Of a stretch of 64,000 nt of DNA, positions 34,621 to 45,452 are shown piece by piece. The notes below the pieces were generated by a model, which saw only the letters and a program-made list of their open reading frames with translations, had not been told where the DNA came from and ran no database searches. Location: positions 40,835,852-40,899,851 of the forward strand of contig NC_080562.1 in NCBI RefSeq assembly GCF_030253575.1. Direction: 5' to 3'. The first letter of the stretch is position 1. Each line of letters starts with the position of its first letter. The translations under genes and the position numbers were made by a program. Origin of the DNA: Rhododendron vialii (lineage: Eukaryota; Streptophyta; Magnoliopsida; Ericales; Ericaceae).

Positions 34621-34817
34621 TCCTTGGCCTGAAAATAAATGGAATTGTGCATTTTGTTAACCTGGGTGAGAAGATTATTGTAGTCAAAAATCAATTTGAT
34701 TGGATATCATTTATGCTATCCTTGGCCTGAAAATAAATGGAATTGTGCATTTTGTTAACCTGGGTGAGAAGATTATTGTAGTCAAAAATCAATTTGATTG
34801 GATATCGTTTATGCTAT
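34621..34817 (+). repeat. 98-bp tandem duplication
   Basis: Two almost identical copies begin tccttggcctgaaaataaat at 34621 and 34719, indicating a recent duplication. It lies just left of the LINE tail. Confidence 0.92.
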
Positions 34818-34899
34818 GAACAAATAATGTTTGTAAAAGCACACACGGGCGGCCAAATTTGGTTTGAAAATCCAACAGTTCAGTATTTTCCTGGACAAA

Positions 34900-35190
34900 A
34901 AAGTGATTTATTCATATAGCACGCTATGTCCGCTCACTAAGTAGTGGATCTAATCAAAACTAGAGTGGCCATGTGGATAAAGGCCAAGTTTGACATTAAG
35001 GTTTATACAGTGGAGGATTTCAAAGGTTATCTAGAAGGGATTCGGAAAGTGAAGTTGTAGCGTAATCTTTAGGCGTATTGTCTATCCAACCTTGGTTGGA
35101 TAGTTTGTTGCACCTTTCATCTAATTTTCTTCCCCTCGATGTATCCTTTTCGAGTTCAATAAAATGATTCGTTTGCCGAAAAAAAAAAAA
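34900..35190 (+). mobile_element. 5'-truncated LINE, 3' end with poly(A)
   Basis: From 34944 to 35060 the frame reads LIKTRVAMWIKAKFD, then IKVYTVEDFKGYLEGIRK and a stop, the C-terminal signature of plant LINE reverse-transcriptase polyproteins. About 120 bp of 3' untranslated sequence follows, ending aataaaatgattcgtttgcc and twelve A residues (35179-35190). Almost all of the polyprotein is absent, as is usual for incomplete target-primed reverse transcription. A stop lies a few codons upstream of the recognised part. Confidence 0.75.
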
Positions 35191-36211
35191 TTTTCGACAT
35201 TAACAATCTGCTCACTGAGGTTTGACAAGCGAACATGCAATTTTGTTCATTCTTATGGATCCGCAATAAAACCACAAATTTCAAAAACTTGACATGGCTG
35301 GACCAGAGCCTTCACGGTCTTCTACCGCAGCAACTAAGGCAAGCACTGAAGCCAATTTTTGGATAACCTCCATCAAATTAATTAAGGAGAAATATCTTTT
35401 GCGACAATCCTAACTCGGGTGTCCGGACCTGCTTACGTGCATATTGACTAAACTTAGAGGACCAATCACACCGTGCTAGCTAGAGAGCGAGTGTTTCTGG
35501 TGTTATTGAAGCCGAGAAGGTGATACGGCAGGAGAAGTTTTCCAGATGATATCAGCTCATCTTGCTGGGAGAAGTCGGCATTTTCTTTTTCTGGAGATCA
35601 ATGGGATACGTGACACGCTCTTTGAAACTATTTCGTGTGCCTGTGACATATTCTACTTCCCGTATAACTAGTTTTGTGCATAATGTTCTTCTCTCTCTCT
35701 CCGGTCCCGTTTTCCGGAGCTTGTTGCTTAGGACCATTTTTGGGCTTCAAGTAAACCTTGTTGAGCTGTTGCAAGGATCTCGCGCTACCCTACCTGCCCT
35801 TTTGAGGATTGTCTTCGCGTACATAGCAACTTGCGGCTGGCAAGAAACGGAAAAAGACGAAGAAGAAAAGATGTTCATTAATTAATACTCCTATGTGTCT
35901 CGTTGTTTATATTTTTGGGGATATATATTCTTCGCGATTCCACGAATTTTTGTTGAACCTCCAAGCTGGCTCAGTTGGTGGGTGCCTGTTCCAAATTCAC
36001 CAAGGGCTTTAATTCAACATCGTCTATTAACTTACGAAACTTCTACTTCCCATTTAACTGGTAAGAACAACTAGAGCATCTCATAGGTACTACATTATGG
36101 GACATAAGAGATTTTTTGCAACCAGGATTTGGAGAGAAGTGAGACAATGCTCCTTATTCTTATTTATTTTCTTTAATAATTTCATTTTCGTTAGATTAAG
36201 ATTATGTGACT
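35191..36211. other. Spacer with a doubtful open frame
   Basis: A frame of 107 codons (35562-35885, plus) is open and reads GPVFRSLLLRTIFGLQVNLV with hydrophobic stretches and an acidic end, but no homologous family is recognised and no promoter or introns are evident. It is left uncalled. Confidence 0.35.
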
Positions 36212-36583
36212 AAGGGTCCGTTCGGACAAATAAGCCACAGTGGCTTATTTTTTGTCCTTATTCAAATTTTTTTCGTATCACTTGGCTTATTGTCATTTTT
36301 TTGGGGATTATTGCATCCTCACGACAAGAGGAATCTAAAAAGTAAAAAATTTTGACCGAAATCCAATTTTTTTTGAATAAAGACGAAAAAATTGGCTTAT
36401 TGATTTACTTTCGTTTTTATTCAAAAAAAATTGGATTTCGGTCAAAATTTTTTACTTTTTAGATTCTTCTTGTCGTAAGGATGCAATAATCTACAAAAAA
36501 ATGACAATAAGCCAAGTGATACGAAAAAAATTTGAATAAGGACAAAAAATAAGCCTTTTTGGCTTATTTCCGAACACCCCTTA
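36212..36583. mobile_element. 370-bp hairpin MITE
   Basis: The left end aagggtccgttcggacaaat is inverted at the right as cggaacacc-type sequence (ttccgaacaccccttaa), and long arms pair, for example cgtatcacttggcttattgt with acaataagccaagtgatacg. The loop is a few tens of bases near 36395. The terminal word (aagggtccgttcgg) is like that of hAT or PIF-type MITEs common in eudicots; the target duplication is not clear. Confidence 0.8.
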
Positions 36584-36972
36584 AGGTCTCCGGCCGGTCA
36601 CTATCCATTTTAAGGCTCTTGTGGGCTCGGCTTACTTGACCATACCATCACTTGTAAGAGCTTGTCAAGAAAAGTTACACACGTCAAAATTTATGGATAT
36701 CGATCAACAAAATTAAAACTTATTCATCCTGAAAAAATAAGTCGACATTATTGAAACCCATTTCTTTGACGATGAAAATATGTTGTAAGCAAAGTATATC
36801 TGATCGATGTGTGTGACTTTTGCTTGATTGACGAGCTCTAAAATATGAACATTCTGATTATCAATGTAGATTCTCCGGGTCCTAAAAAATCCATAATCCT
36901 CCTGGATCAATGTAGATACTTCTCTGTTTTGTCCTTTTCTTTTTCTTGAACAACATATGACTTATTAAATTG

Positions 36973-37211
36973 GAGAGATTTTTGGGTTCCGAGCTGGTAC
37001 CACATGGTAGTACCCGTCGCCGACTCCGTCTATTCAAACGTGTTTTGTACGGTCCAGATTTATTTCTTCTCTCTGATCCCCTCACCCGACCGGTCACTCT
37101 CCCTCCTCTCTTTCTCTCTCTAAAATTCGGACCATCCAAAACACGTTTGGACGGCTGAGATCGCCGACGGAGTACCACGTGTGGTACCCGCATGGCACCC
37201 AAAAACTTCTC
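36973..37211. mobile_element. GAGA-type hairpin MITE in the F-box promoter
   Basis: The left end gagagatttttgggttcc is inverted at the right end as gcacccaaaaacttctc, and inner arms pair (gtaccacatggtagtaccc with gtaccacgtgtggtaccc; caaacgtgttttgtacggtc with ccaaaacacgtttggacggc). It ends only 46 bp before the putative TATA box of the gene starting at 37385. No clean target duplication was seen. Related to the element at 24715. Confidence 0.75.
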
Positions 37212-37257
37212 GACTTGTTGACATCTGTCCATCAAGAACCGAACCGTCACCTCCTTC

Positions 37258-37264
37258 TATAAAA
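37258..37264 (+). promoter_or_regulatory. Candidate TATA box of the second F-box gene
   Basis: The word tataaaa lies 127 bp before the ATG at 37385. A weaker tatata lies at about 37313. The leader then contains a CT run at 37341-37369. Confidence 0.5.
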
Positions 37265-37336
37265 CACAACCGACTTTTAACGGTTTCTTGTGCAACGTTT
37301 CATCACCAAAATCTATATAGTACATATAACCAACCC

Positions 37337-37340
<4 letters not shown>

Positions 37341-37369
<29 letters not shown>
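37341..37369. repeat. (CT)n microsatellite in the 5' leader
   Basis: About fourteen CT units directly before the ATG region of the F-box gene, a common feature of plant leaders. Confidence 0.85.
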
Positions 37370-37371
<2 letters not shown>

Positions 37372-37384
37372 CAATAGTCCCGCA

Positions 37385-40300
37385 ATGGCTAAGAGAACCA
37401 ATGTTGATATGTTTTCCTACTTAACAGACACCCTGATTCTCATCGTAATCTCCTTTCTCCCCTTCAAAGAAGCCGCGAAAACATCTCTCTTATCGAAGCG
37501 CTGGCGAAACCTTTGGCGTGGAACAAAGAAGATAGAATTTGATCAGAGTCTCTTCGTCAAACAAGAAAGTGAGGAATCCAATCAAGGATCCAGAAAGACT
37601 CAGAAAAGGGTTTTCCTGGATTTTTGCAAACTCTGGGTCGGAACTTATCCCCAACTTAGCGCAAATGAATTCCGGCTGGCATTATCAGACCCTCAAGAAA
37701 ACGATACTGACACCCAACTTCTGATCCGTTTCGCGGTTGATCGCGGAGTGAAAGCACTTGATCTTGACTTCTCACGCCCAACATGCGATGAAAATCAAGT
37801 TGAGTTATTCGAACTGCCACTTTTTGTTTACGAACACATAGGGCTGGAGTCATTGGCCTTGTTTTCATGCAACTTCAGGGTTTCCTTGCTCAACAAGTTT
37901 CTTGCATTGAAAAGCCTATCTTTGGGAGGGGTAAAATTGACAAATTCTTGTGTCAAGGACTTGGTATCAAACTGTCCATTGCTGGAGAGTTTGAGTTTGA
38001 AGAACTGCTCGGATTTAGGGTGCATTAACATTTCTTCGACGCGGCTTAGGAATTTGGTCATTGAAAAGTGCTCGGATCTTGAAAATGGGATCGTGGTCGA
38101 TGTTCCGAATTTGCGGGTTCTTAAGTATTCTGGGCTACTGGTTCATTTTGAGATCGAGTACATGAAGGGTCTGGTGGAGGCGGATTTCGATTTCGGGTTC
38201 GAGACCGAGTTTGGTGAATATGGGGATCTTCTTTATCAACTTCTTGGTGATGTTTGGAGCGCTAGGGTTTTAACGGTGTGCAGTTACATGCTTCAGGTAC
38301 ATTTTCTTGATAAGTTCATTTTCACAAGAATTCGAAATACAATGCCTAAACATAAGATTTTGTTTGAAAAAAGGTTATCCGCTATCCCTGTTTTAGGCTT
38401 TTAGATGAGTCTGGGGTATGGTATAAGATTTTGTGTTTGAATCTCACCATACACGAGAGGACGCGTTGAAGATATAAACATTAAAACTCCTCCTCCCCTC
38501 GATCTAACAGCTTAATGTCTTGTTCTCTTCATAATTCAAAAAGAATTTTTCAAAAAATTCTTCCTAGATTTTCCGTAGATTCTCCATACTTCCAACATTT
38601 CTCTTTTTATCTCTCTCTACTTATTACCCCCTACTATTTTTCAAAAAAAATTTCAAACTCCAATCCAAACAAAGCATAAAGCTTTCAAAAACACTTAAAC
38701 TTGTTTTGAATTATTTGATTAATTTGGGGTGCCACTTAGTACACGTTTACTTCATGGATGATAATAGTGGGGTTAGTGGATATATACTTTGTGATACAAG
38801 CAGTGGAGTGATTGTAGGTTTAATTCCTTTAACGTGTATTGTAAAATGTGAGGATTTGGGGTCTGATTCTGTGATTCGGGAGCACGGCCACGTGGTGCTC
38901 CGGGGCAATATTAGATTTTGCTAATACATTGTGACAATGACATATGTATTGATCACATTATCGTACTGTGGCCGTCAATATATTAGTAAGATTGGATATT
39001 AACAACCGTGGCTAATTCAATTGGCCATAACCTGTGTCTTCTTTTCAAGCGGTTGTACATTTGAATCTCGACGATGGATCAATTTCTAAATTTTGTTTCT
39101 TATTTTCCGGAAATCGCTACCCTTGAAGCATATAAATTACGTTGTGGCCAGGTTTTTTTTTTAATTATTATTTTGTATAACTGAGGCTCTGGCCATAGAC
39201 ACATTTGTTTATTATCTTGTTCGTTTAATTATTATTTTTGAAACATTCACGCAATTGTTAAAAAAAAAAAAACCACAACAAAAAAAAAAGTGTGGCATTT
39301 TTTCATATAAAAGTTGTGAATCTAACATCTTCTTGCTTGTTTTTATTATTATTATTGAAAAACAAAATTAGGTAATTCCATCTGCAGAGGAATACCCTTC
39401 ACTGAAACCACCTTTCGAAGGGGTCCAACATTTGACGCTGAAGGCGGCATTGGACGTGCATGAATTTCATGGAATATCCTTCTTCCTCAACAGTTGTCCT
39501 CATTTGGAAACTCTCACCATTGATTTGGTCCCTGCAAGAATATTTCAAGTGAGTTAGTTCATTTAAACATTCCTTTTCCTCTTTTATTCAATAACTAGGG
39601 TACTTCCGGAAAGCTAGTTTATCCGCACATCAACTAATCATAGAAAACCAATTCCGTTTCCTTGTTATTCTTGCATATGCACGGTCTCGATAAATCTTTC
39701 ATGTTCATTTTTCTTTGGATGCTTCATGGGTGCTCTTTTTCATATACGTACATAGCATTTCTATTTCGTGACCTATCGCTCGAAACTCATTGCTATGAAA
39801 ACGAAAAAGCACTGAAAATTTCGCAAGGAATTGAGGGTGCTTAATTTTTGTACGTTGCGTTGATGGAATGTACATGATCCAATCCATTGGGTTTGACCTC
39901 AACACTGCTATATCCTCGGTATGTAGAGTACGTGAAAAATACCAAGAATTCAAAAAATTTACAGTTTACTTTCATTCCGAGTGTGACCCACATCACATCG
40001 TCTTTGAATCTATACAGTCCACCTCTTCACATTAAGGCCTCGTTCCGTCATATAAGGTTCTTATTAAGTATTTATTTTTCGCTTTACAAAATAAGTCATT
40101 CTCTCACAATACATCAATTTTAATTTAAAAAATAATTATTTATTTTTGTTAGTGAAACACATCATAACTATGGTGTTTGTTTTTGTATCTATTTAGGAGC
40201 GGGGAACAGATCTGGCTATTGACGAACACGAGTTCATGAGCAGTTTCGAGCTCATAATAGTGTACGAATGCGTGAGGAAAAGCCTGAAGGTGGTGGAAAT

Positions 40301-40505
40301 AAATGGATTCAAAGGGCAGTTGAATGAATTGGTGGTGATCAATTATCTGCTCTTTCATGGACTTGTGCTCGACACACTGTCCATTGTCCTGTCCAAGGAA
40401 AAGGATCCTGATGGCGCAGACATGGAGTCCTCGTACCGCAAAAATGCCCAGGACTTGCTCAAGTTCAACAGGGCCTCAGCGTCTCTGAGAATATTGATCA
40501 ACTAA
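37385..40505 (+). CDS. F-box/LRR protein (3 exons)
   Basis: Exons are 37385-38296, 39372-39548 and 40197-40505, all GT..AG and all in phase 0, giving 465 residues. The ATG at 37385 (MAKRTNVDMFSYL) is chosen because the F-box starts directly: FSYLTDTLILIVISFLPFKE, then TSLLSKRWRNLWRG (residues 9-45). LRR-like stretches include LGLESLALFSCNF-type and FLALKSLSLGGVKL, then SNCPLLESLSLKNCSDLG. Exon 2 gives EGVQHLTLKAALDVHE and SCPHLETLTIDLVPA, and exon 3 ends in SLRILIN. It is a probable SCF ubiquitin-ligase receptor with unknown substrate. It is only distantly related to the F-box gene at 7998. Intron 1 is about 1.1 kb and includes a tRNA-like SINE head near 39006. Confidence 0.88.
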
Positions 40506-40654
40506 TCGATCGAGGTGTGCGTAATCAGACTCCGACTCCTCTGATATTGTGTAACAGAGTCCGACTCCAGTTTTTCGTTTGAAATAGTTGTGATACAACA
40601 CTGCGAATTTTTTGAGACTTCGTTACTTTTGTATTTGAACAAGTATGTGGTAAT

Positions 40655-40808
40655 AATTTCCAGACTAGTGATTCAAAACCAATCGATGGGTTCGTTTTCT
40701 TGGTTGCGATCTCCATAATTTCCAGACTAGTGATTCAAAACCAATCGATGGGTTCGTTTTCTTGGTCGCGATCTCCATAATTTCCAGACTAGTGATTCAA
40801 AACCAGTC
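40655..40808 (+). repeat. 62-bp tandem repeat, 2.5 copies
   Basis: Copies beginning aatttccagactagtgattc start at 40655, 40717 and 40779. The array lies about 150 bp past the F-box stop, perhaps in its 3' untranslated region. Confidence 0.92.
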
Positions 40809-41557
40809 CATCTATCTCACCACGCTCCCCTACTACTATAAATTAAGGCCGGCGAAAGGAGTGCTCTGCTCATATCTCTTACGACTTGTTACTGCAGCGC
40901 TCGTTCACCCCTTCGGCTTCTTCAATTCAAAAGGTGTAGTTTTTTTTTTTTTTGTTGAAAGGATTAGTCATTAGTAGTTCTGGTACACCATATTAGCATG
41001 TTGACCCTGTGTGCTGACGAGTAACAATTGCTCTTCTATTTCAACCCAAGGTCATATATCTGCTCCATGGTATTGCGTCTATACTCGACCCGACTCATTT
41101 TTTGGTTATCCTGTGTCGTGTTGCCTCATTTTTTTTTACTTTATTTTGTTGTTGTTGTAAAGAGGATGGTACCAAAACAAACAAACAAAAAAACAATAAG
41201 AAAAATGAAAACAAGAGAACCAAGATTTGTCGAGGTACGTGTAAGCTGGCTATGATACCTGGATATTAAAAATAGAGAGAACCATCGATCGGGAGCAGGT
41301 ATTCCCTTCATCTTTTCGATCTATATGACATGCGAAACAACAACAAATTGAGCGTTGTGTTATTTGATCAGTTGAAACTCGGGTTAATACAAATACTACT
41401 CTACACACCCAACTGCCCAAACCCCAGAAGATCGAAGTATAGGCCCCACTGATTGGTAAAACTACAGTAAATTCTCAAAAAAAAAACAAAAAAAAAACTT
41501 TATATTGGCCGTGTACGCGCGAGATGGCTATGTACAAGTGGATAAAGAGAATTACTA
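40809..41557. other. Spacer between F-box gene and GTPase gene
   Basis: No gene seen. At about 41232-41270 a SINE 3' tail (tcgaggtacgtgtaagctgg, then a short A-rich end) can be read. Confidence 0.5.
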
Positions 41558-41889
41558 TTAGAAGTCAATAATGGGTTCCCCAAGAGTCAAATTTCTCTGG
41601 ACGGTCCAAGGCAGATTGAAGAGCTTGGCCATGATGAACTTGAATATTTTGTTCACGTTGATGTTGTGGGTGGCACTTGAGAAGAACAGCGTTGCTTTCA
41701 TAGCCCTTGCATATGCCCTGGCCTGCATTAATTGTGTTGTTAATTCACATGATCAAATAGAGTAACACACAAGTTGCTTTCATAGTATTTGACAGTACAA
41801 ATTAAAGTCCCATTTCCCTAAAGTAAAAGCCAGCTAGCATATATATGGACTACATAATTCCATGGCTAACTTTATGCTTATCTCCAACG

Positions 41890-41940
<51 letters not shown>

Positions 41941-42004
41941 GCATGTCTGTGAATTGACCAAGTCTCCCAAAAGGGCCAAAAACATTCTTCTCATGCACAC
42001 CCAC

Positions 42005-42036
<32 letters not shown>

Positions 42037-44538
42037 ACGCGTGTCTGTGAATTGACTATAAGTCTCCCAAAAGGGCCAAAAACATTCTTCTCATTCACAC
42101 CCACCACACGTGGGATGGGGGTTAATTTGCACATCTTTTTTGTAAGTAATATGGGAGGCAAACTAAGTTTTGATTTGGACTATTTTTTTGGTATAATTGA
42201 CTTGTATTTTTGTTGTTAGAGTAGCTTTTCCTTTAACTTTAACTTTAAATATTTAATATTTTAGATATTCGTTTCGGCGAGGCGTATAAAAAAAGCAAAA
42301 GACAAGAACTACGCCTGAGAAAGTTTCAAATGATAACAATAGTCTAAGAAATATGTTTGCAGCGAATATTTTCAGCTTTTGATTGCTAGAAGTTTTTACT
42401 TTTCAGGTGAGGAATTGGAAACTAATTTTGCGCAAATAAAATAAAATTTTAAAAAAAAAAACAAGAATAAGTAAAAAAAAATACTCGCATAATATAGTGC
42501 AAACCTTCTCTAAATTAATCAACTTGTTCTTAATTTAAAAAAAAAGAGCCTAATATTAGGTACCTCGGTGATAATAGTCCACTGCAAATCCGGCGGAAGT
42601 TGGACAAAATCGTCGAATTTGGTCCCGATTAGTATAGGCATTGCCGTCTGTGAGCAATAAAACCAACAAAATACATTTGACAATTAGAATAGACATGAGA
42701 GACATGCTCAATTTATGTATGGCTAGAAATGAAATAGCACCCAGAAATTGAATTAATTCTAGTTTTTCCCCAAAGCAAAGAAGAAGAAGAAATTCTAGGA
42801 CTCATCACTACTTACACATAGGAATCTAGGACGGTAATTATAGGGGCCCAACCCAAATGCTAAAATCCAACATCTATCATCAAATGATTGATGACATTTA
42901 TTTTGATGTTTTCCTCCTCCATAATTGCACCAAACTACCTTCCATTTTACAATTAGACTAATCAATAATCTTGGGTGTTACAACCAACACCAGTAAAACC
43001 CCACATCAACAAACAGATGTATTTGTGTGTACAAATACGAAAGTGGGGGTTTGTTGTGCGCTATCTCAGCCGTCTATCTGTGTTTTGGACGGTTGAGATG
43101 ATGCATGACAGGGATGCTGTGCACCTCTGCACAACAGGCCCCCCGGGTTCGTACAATTACTTATTTGCATATATGAATGCAGAAAATAAATGAAATAATA
43201 CATACCCACGTAAAAAGTACACAAAAATACTAAAAATGAAAAATCTCTGGACAAGATTCATTTTTGGTATCTACCACCTCTTAATTTACACTAGACACCT
43301 TACTTTCTGAGTTTTTATATTTCTGGGTACGTTGGATTAAGAGGTATTTACGCCGATCATAGGGCTTTTCACTTTCTATAAAGTAATAGTACGACTAACG
43401 TGCCGAGGAATTACTTGCATGATAAATCCAAATAATGAAATCTAGACGGTTGGTTGAAGTTACCTGATTCCACTTTCTTGCTTGATTGTACCATCCAAGA
43501 ACACTGCAATTACCCAGAAAACACAAGAAATTGTGGTAAAATTAGTCACACTTCTAGCCAAATTATTACAGGCATACATATGGGTATATTGTTGTATACA
43601 TATGACCCTATCCTGAAGATTATTGACGGAGAAAAACTTTTTTAACAGAAGGTTCCCTGAACAGTTATTTACGGAGGTGAATCGTGATTCATTTCCTCCG
43701 TAAAAAGCTCGCTCTGTGAATAAGTATCACTCGTATTGATGATGAACTTAAATAGTACCTATTTAGAGTACACCGACTAGTAAGATCAAACATGAACAAA
43801 ATGGCTACTGCGTCTTTACAGGCAATAGGAACTTGATCCAGAGACTTGGGGTCCCCTAACAATTTTGGAAAAGAATCCATTAATTACCAAGAAAAAGAAG
43901 AGAAATCCAAAAGCAAAAAACAGAGTTAATTTGATCAACTAACCTCCCACATCCCATATTCTGAAAGCGATTCTTGCCCCTTGAACACACAATGTCTTGT
44001 CCATGAGATTCAACCCCTGTGTCTCTAGTCCTCTCTTTTCTGGTTCATCTCCCACATACTTAATCTTGAAGCAAAAAAACAGAGTCATTAGAGGAAATAT
44101 GTTAAACCCACAAATTAAATGATTGAAAAAAAAAAACAAAAAAAACAAGAATGAACAAGAACAAGAAAAGTTGTGATTATAACAGAGTGTGAGAGTCACC
44201 ACAAAGCTTGTTTTTCCAATTTGGCAATCACCCAGTATACTGATTTTCAGAGCAACCAGGTCCGAATCCGAATCGGAACTGTACCCACTAACTGCCAAGT
44301 CGTGGGGCTCCAAACCCAGCTCCATAGCCTCCATCGACGGACAAGAATTCCGGCGAGACAAACGGCGGTACCGACTCGGCCTCCCGACGGAGCAAGCAAG
44401 AATCCTGTCCCAGATGAACGTGAAGAACTGCCGGAAAACCGACACCCTCTCGAGAACGCTCCACTTGATCTTGACGTGGACGATCCTCCGGCAGAGCTGC
44501 GTCATCTTTCCGGCGGATTCACGAATGATTTTGGCCAT
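41558..44538 (-). CDS. Septum-promoting (Spg1/Tem1-like) small GTPase
   Basis: Minus-strand exons: 44538-44200, 44064-43944, 43855-43759, 43503-43464, 42647-42564 and 41722-41558; all phases close, giving 281 residues. A basic N-terminal extension (RRIVHVKIKWSVLERVSVFR) and a Ser/Asp patch precede the GTPase fold. The P-loop is GDCQIGKT (103-110), the switch II DVGG (151-154), the base-specificity motif TKFD (208-211, the Spg1-type form of NKxD) and the SAT motif FFSSATHN (240-247). The end LTLGEPIIDF has no prenylation cysteine, typical of this family. Plant homologues (Arabidopsis SGP1 and SGP2) resemble yeast Spg1/Tem1, which control septation through a kinase cascade including MAP4K-like partners. 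Intron 5 has a tandem duplication. Confidence 0.95.
41888..42112. repeat. GA tracts with about 100-bp tandem duplication (GTPase intron 5)
   Basis: Two copies of a GA run followed by gtctgtgaattgac, then ctcccaaaagggccaaaaac and attcttctcat, occur at about 41888-42008 and 42013-42112. The first GA run is about 50 bp, the second about 25 bp, preceded by cgcgcgcg. Confidence 0.88.
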
Positions 44539-45282
44539 GGGGATATATGGTCATGGGTTTGTGGGTTTTTGTGGGGCTTTTTCAATGGCTCGAAGGTTGG
44601 AAGGTGAGGGTATCGGGAATAGTGGGGGCGGTTGACCGGTATTTTATGATTGCCCAAAACATTCTAAATTGCCGGCTTCTTGGTTTCAACGTAATGGGGT
44701 GTTTTTGGAAAGCTATACCAACAAACCCTTTTATGAAGTTTGGTATTTGGTGCCACGAACCTATAAAAGTGGTTTCGACCCTCGGTTTTGAATTTGGATA
44801 GAATTTTGTCACTTTAAGCACTGCTGCTGGTGGGGGTATTTAGGTCAATTATGGTTTGAAAACATTCTTATTAGTAGCAAAGTACTCTTCTTTTTTTTAA
44901 ATAATCGGATGTCTAAGTAGCTTGCATGCACCTCGACTAATTTCGTAGCTTTGAAATTAATGATCGGACAAACCTTTCAGTAGCTCCAAAGTTTGGAAGG
45001 TTTGAAGGATATTCAAACAAGTTTGCTTCCAAGACTTTGAAGTTAAAGATCCGGCAAATTTTCAATGGTTTAAGGTTTGAAATATTTGACCTTTTTTTAC
45101 CTTGGAATCTTTTGGTGTAAGTCCTTTAGTAGTTATCTTATGCCGTTTGATCAAACCCCTTCGAATATGGGTTTAGGCAGTGGTAACAATTTAATATTCA
45201 AAAAATTCATATGTACACAAAATTAGAAAAAAAGAAAAAACAAGTAGATGGAGTAGAACTCTATGATATAGGGGAATACATC

Positions 45283-45452
45283 CTATCCTGTCCATATTTT
45301 GGACCGAACCTGACAGTCGAAATCTCAATCGTCCATCTTGATGATAAATGGTCTTGATTTGTTGGCAATATTTTGACCATCAATTGATGACATGGGCGAT
45401 GTAGATTTTGACAACTTTTGTCCAGTTCAAAATATGGACCGGAGAGGGATCT
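45283..45452. mobile_element. Small hairpin MITE
   Basis: Ends tcctgtccatattttggacc and ccagttcaaaatatggaccg are inverted copies about 110 bp apart, with weaker pairing inside (ctcaatcgtccatcttgatg). Non-coding; no target duplication resolved. Confidence 0.6.

Noticed and set aside
35562-35885. 107-codon membrane protein gene
   Set aside because: Hydrophobic but no recognised family and no supporting context; kept only as a doubtful frame.
44173-44635. Plus-strand frames of 144-148 codons
   Set aside because: Antisense shadows of exon 1 of the Spg1-like GTPase.
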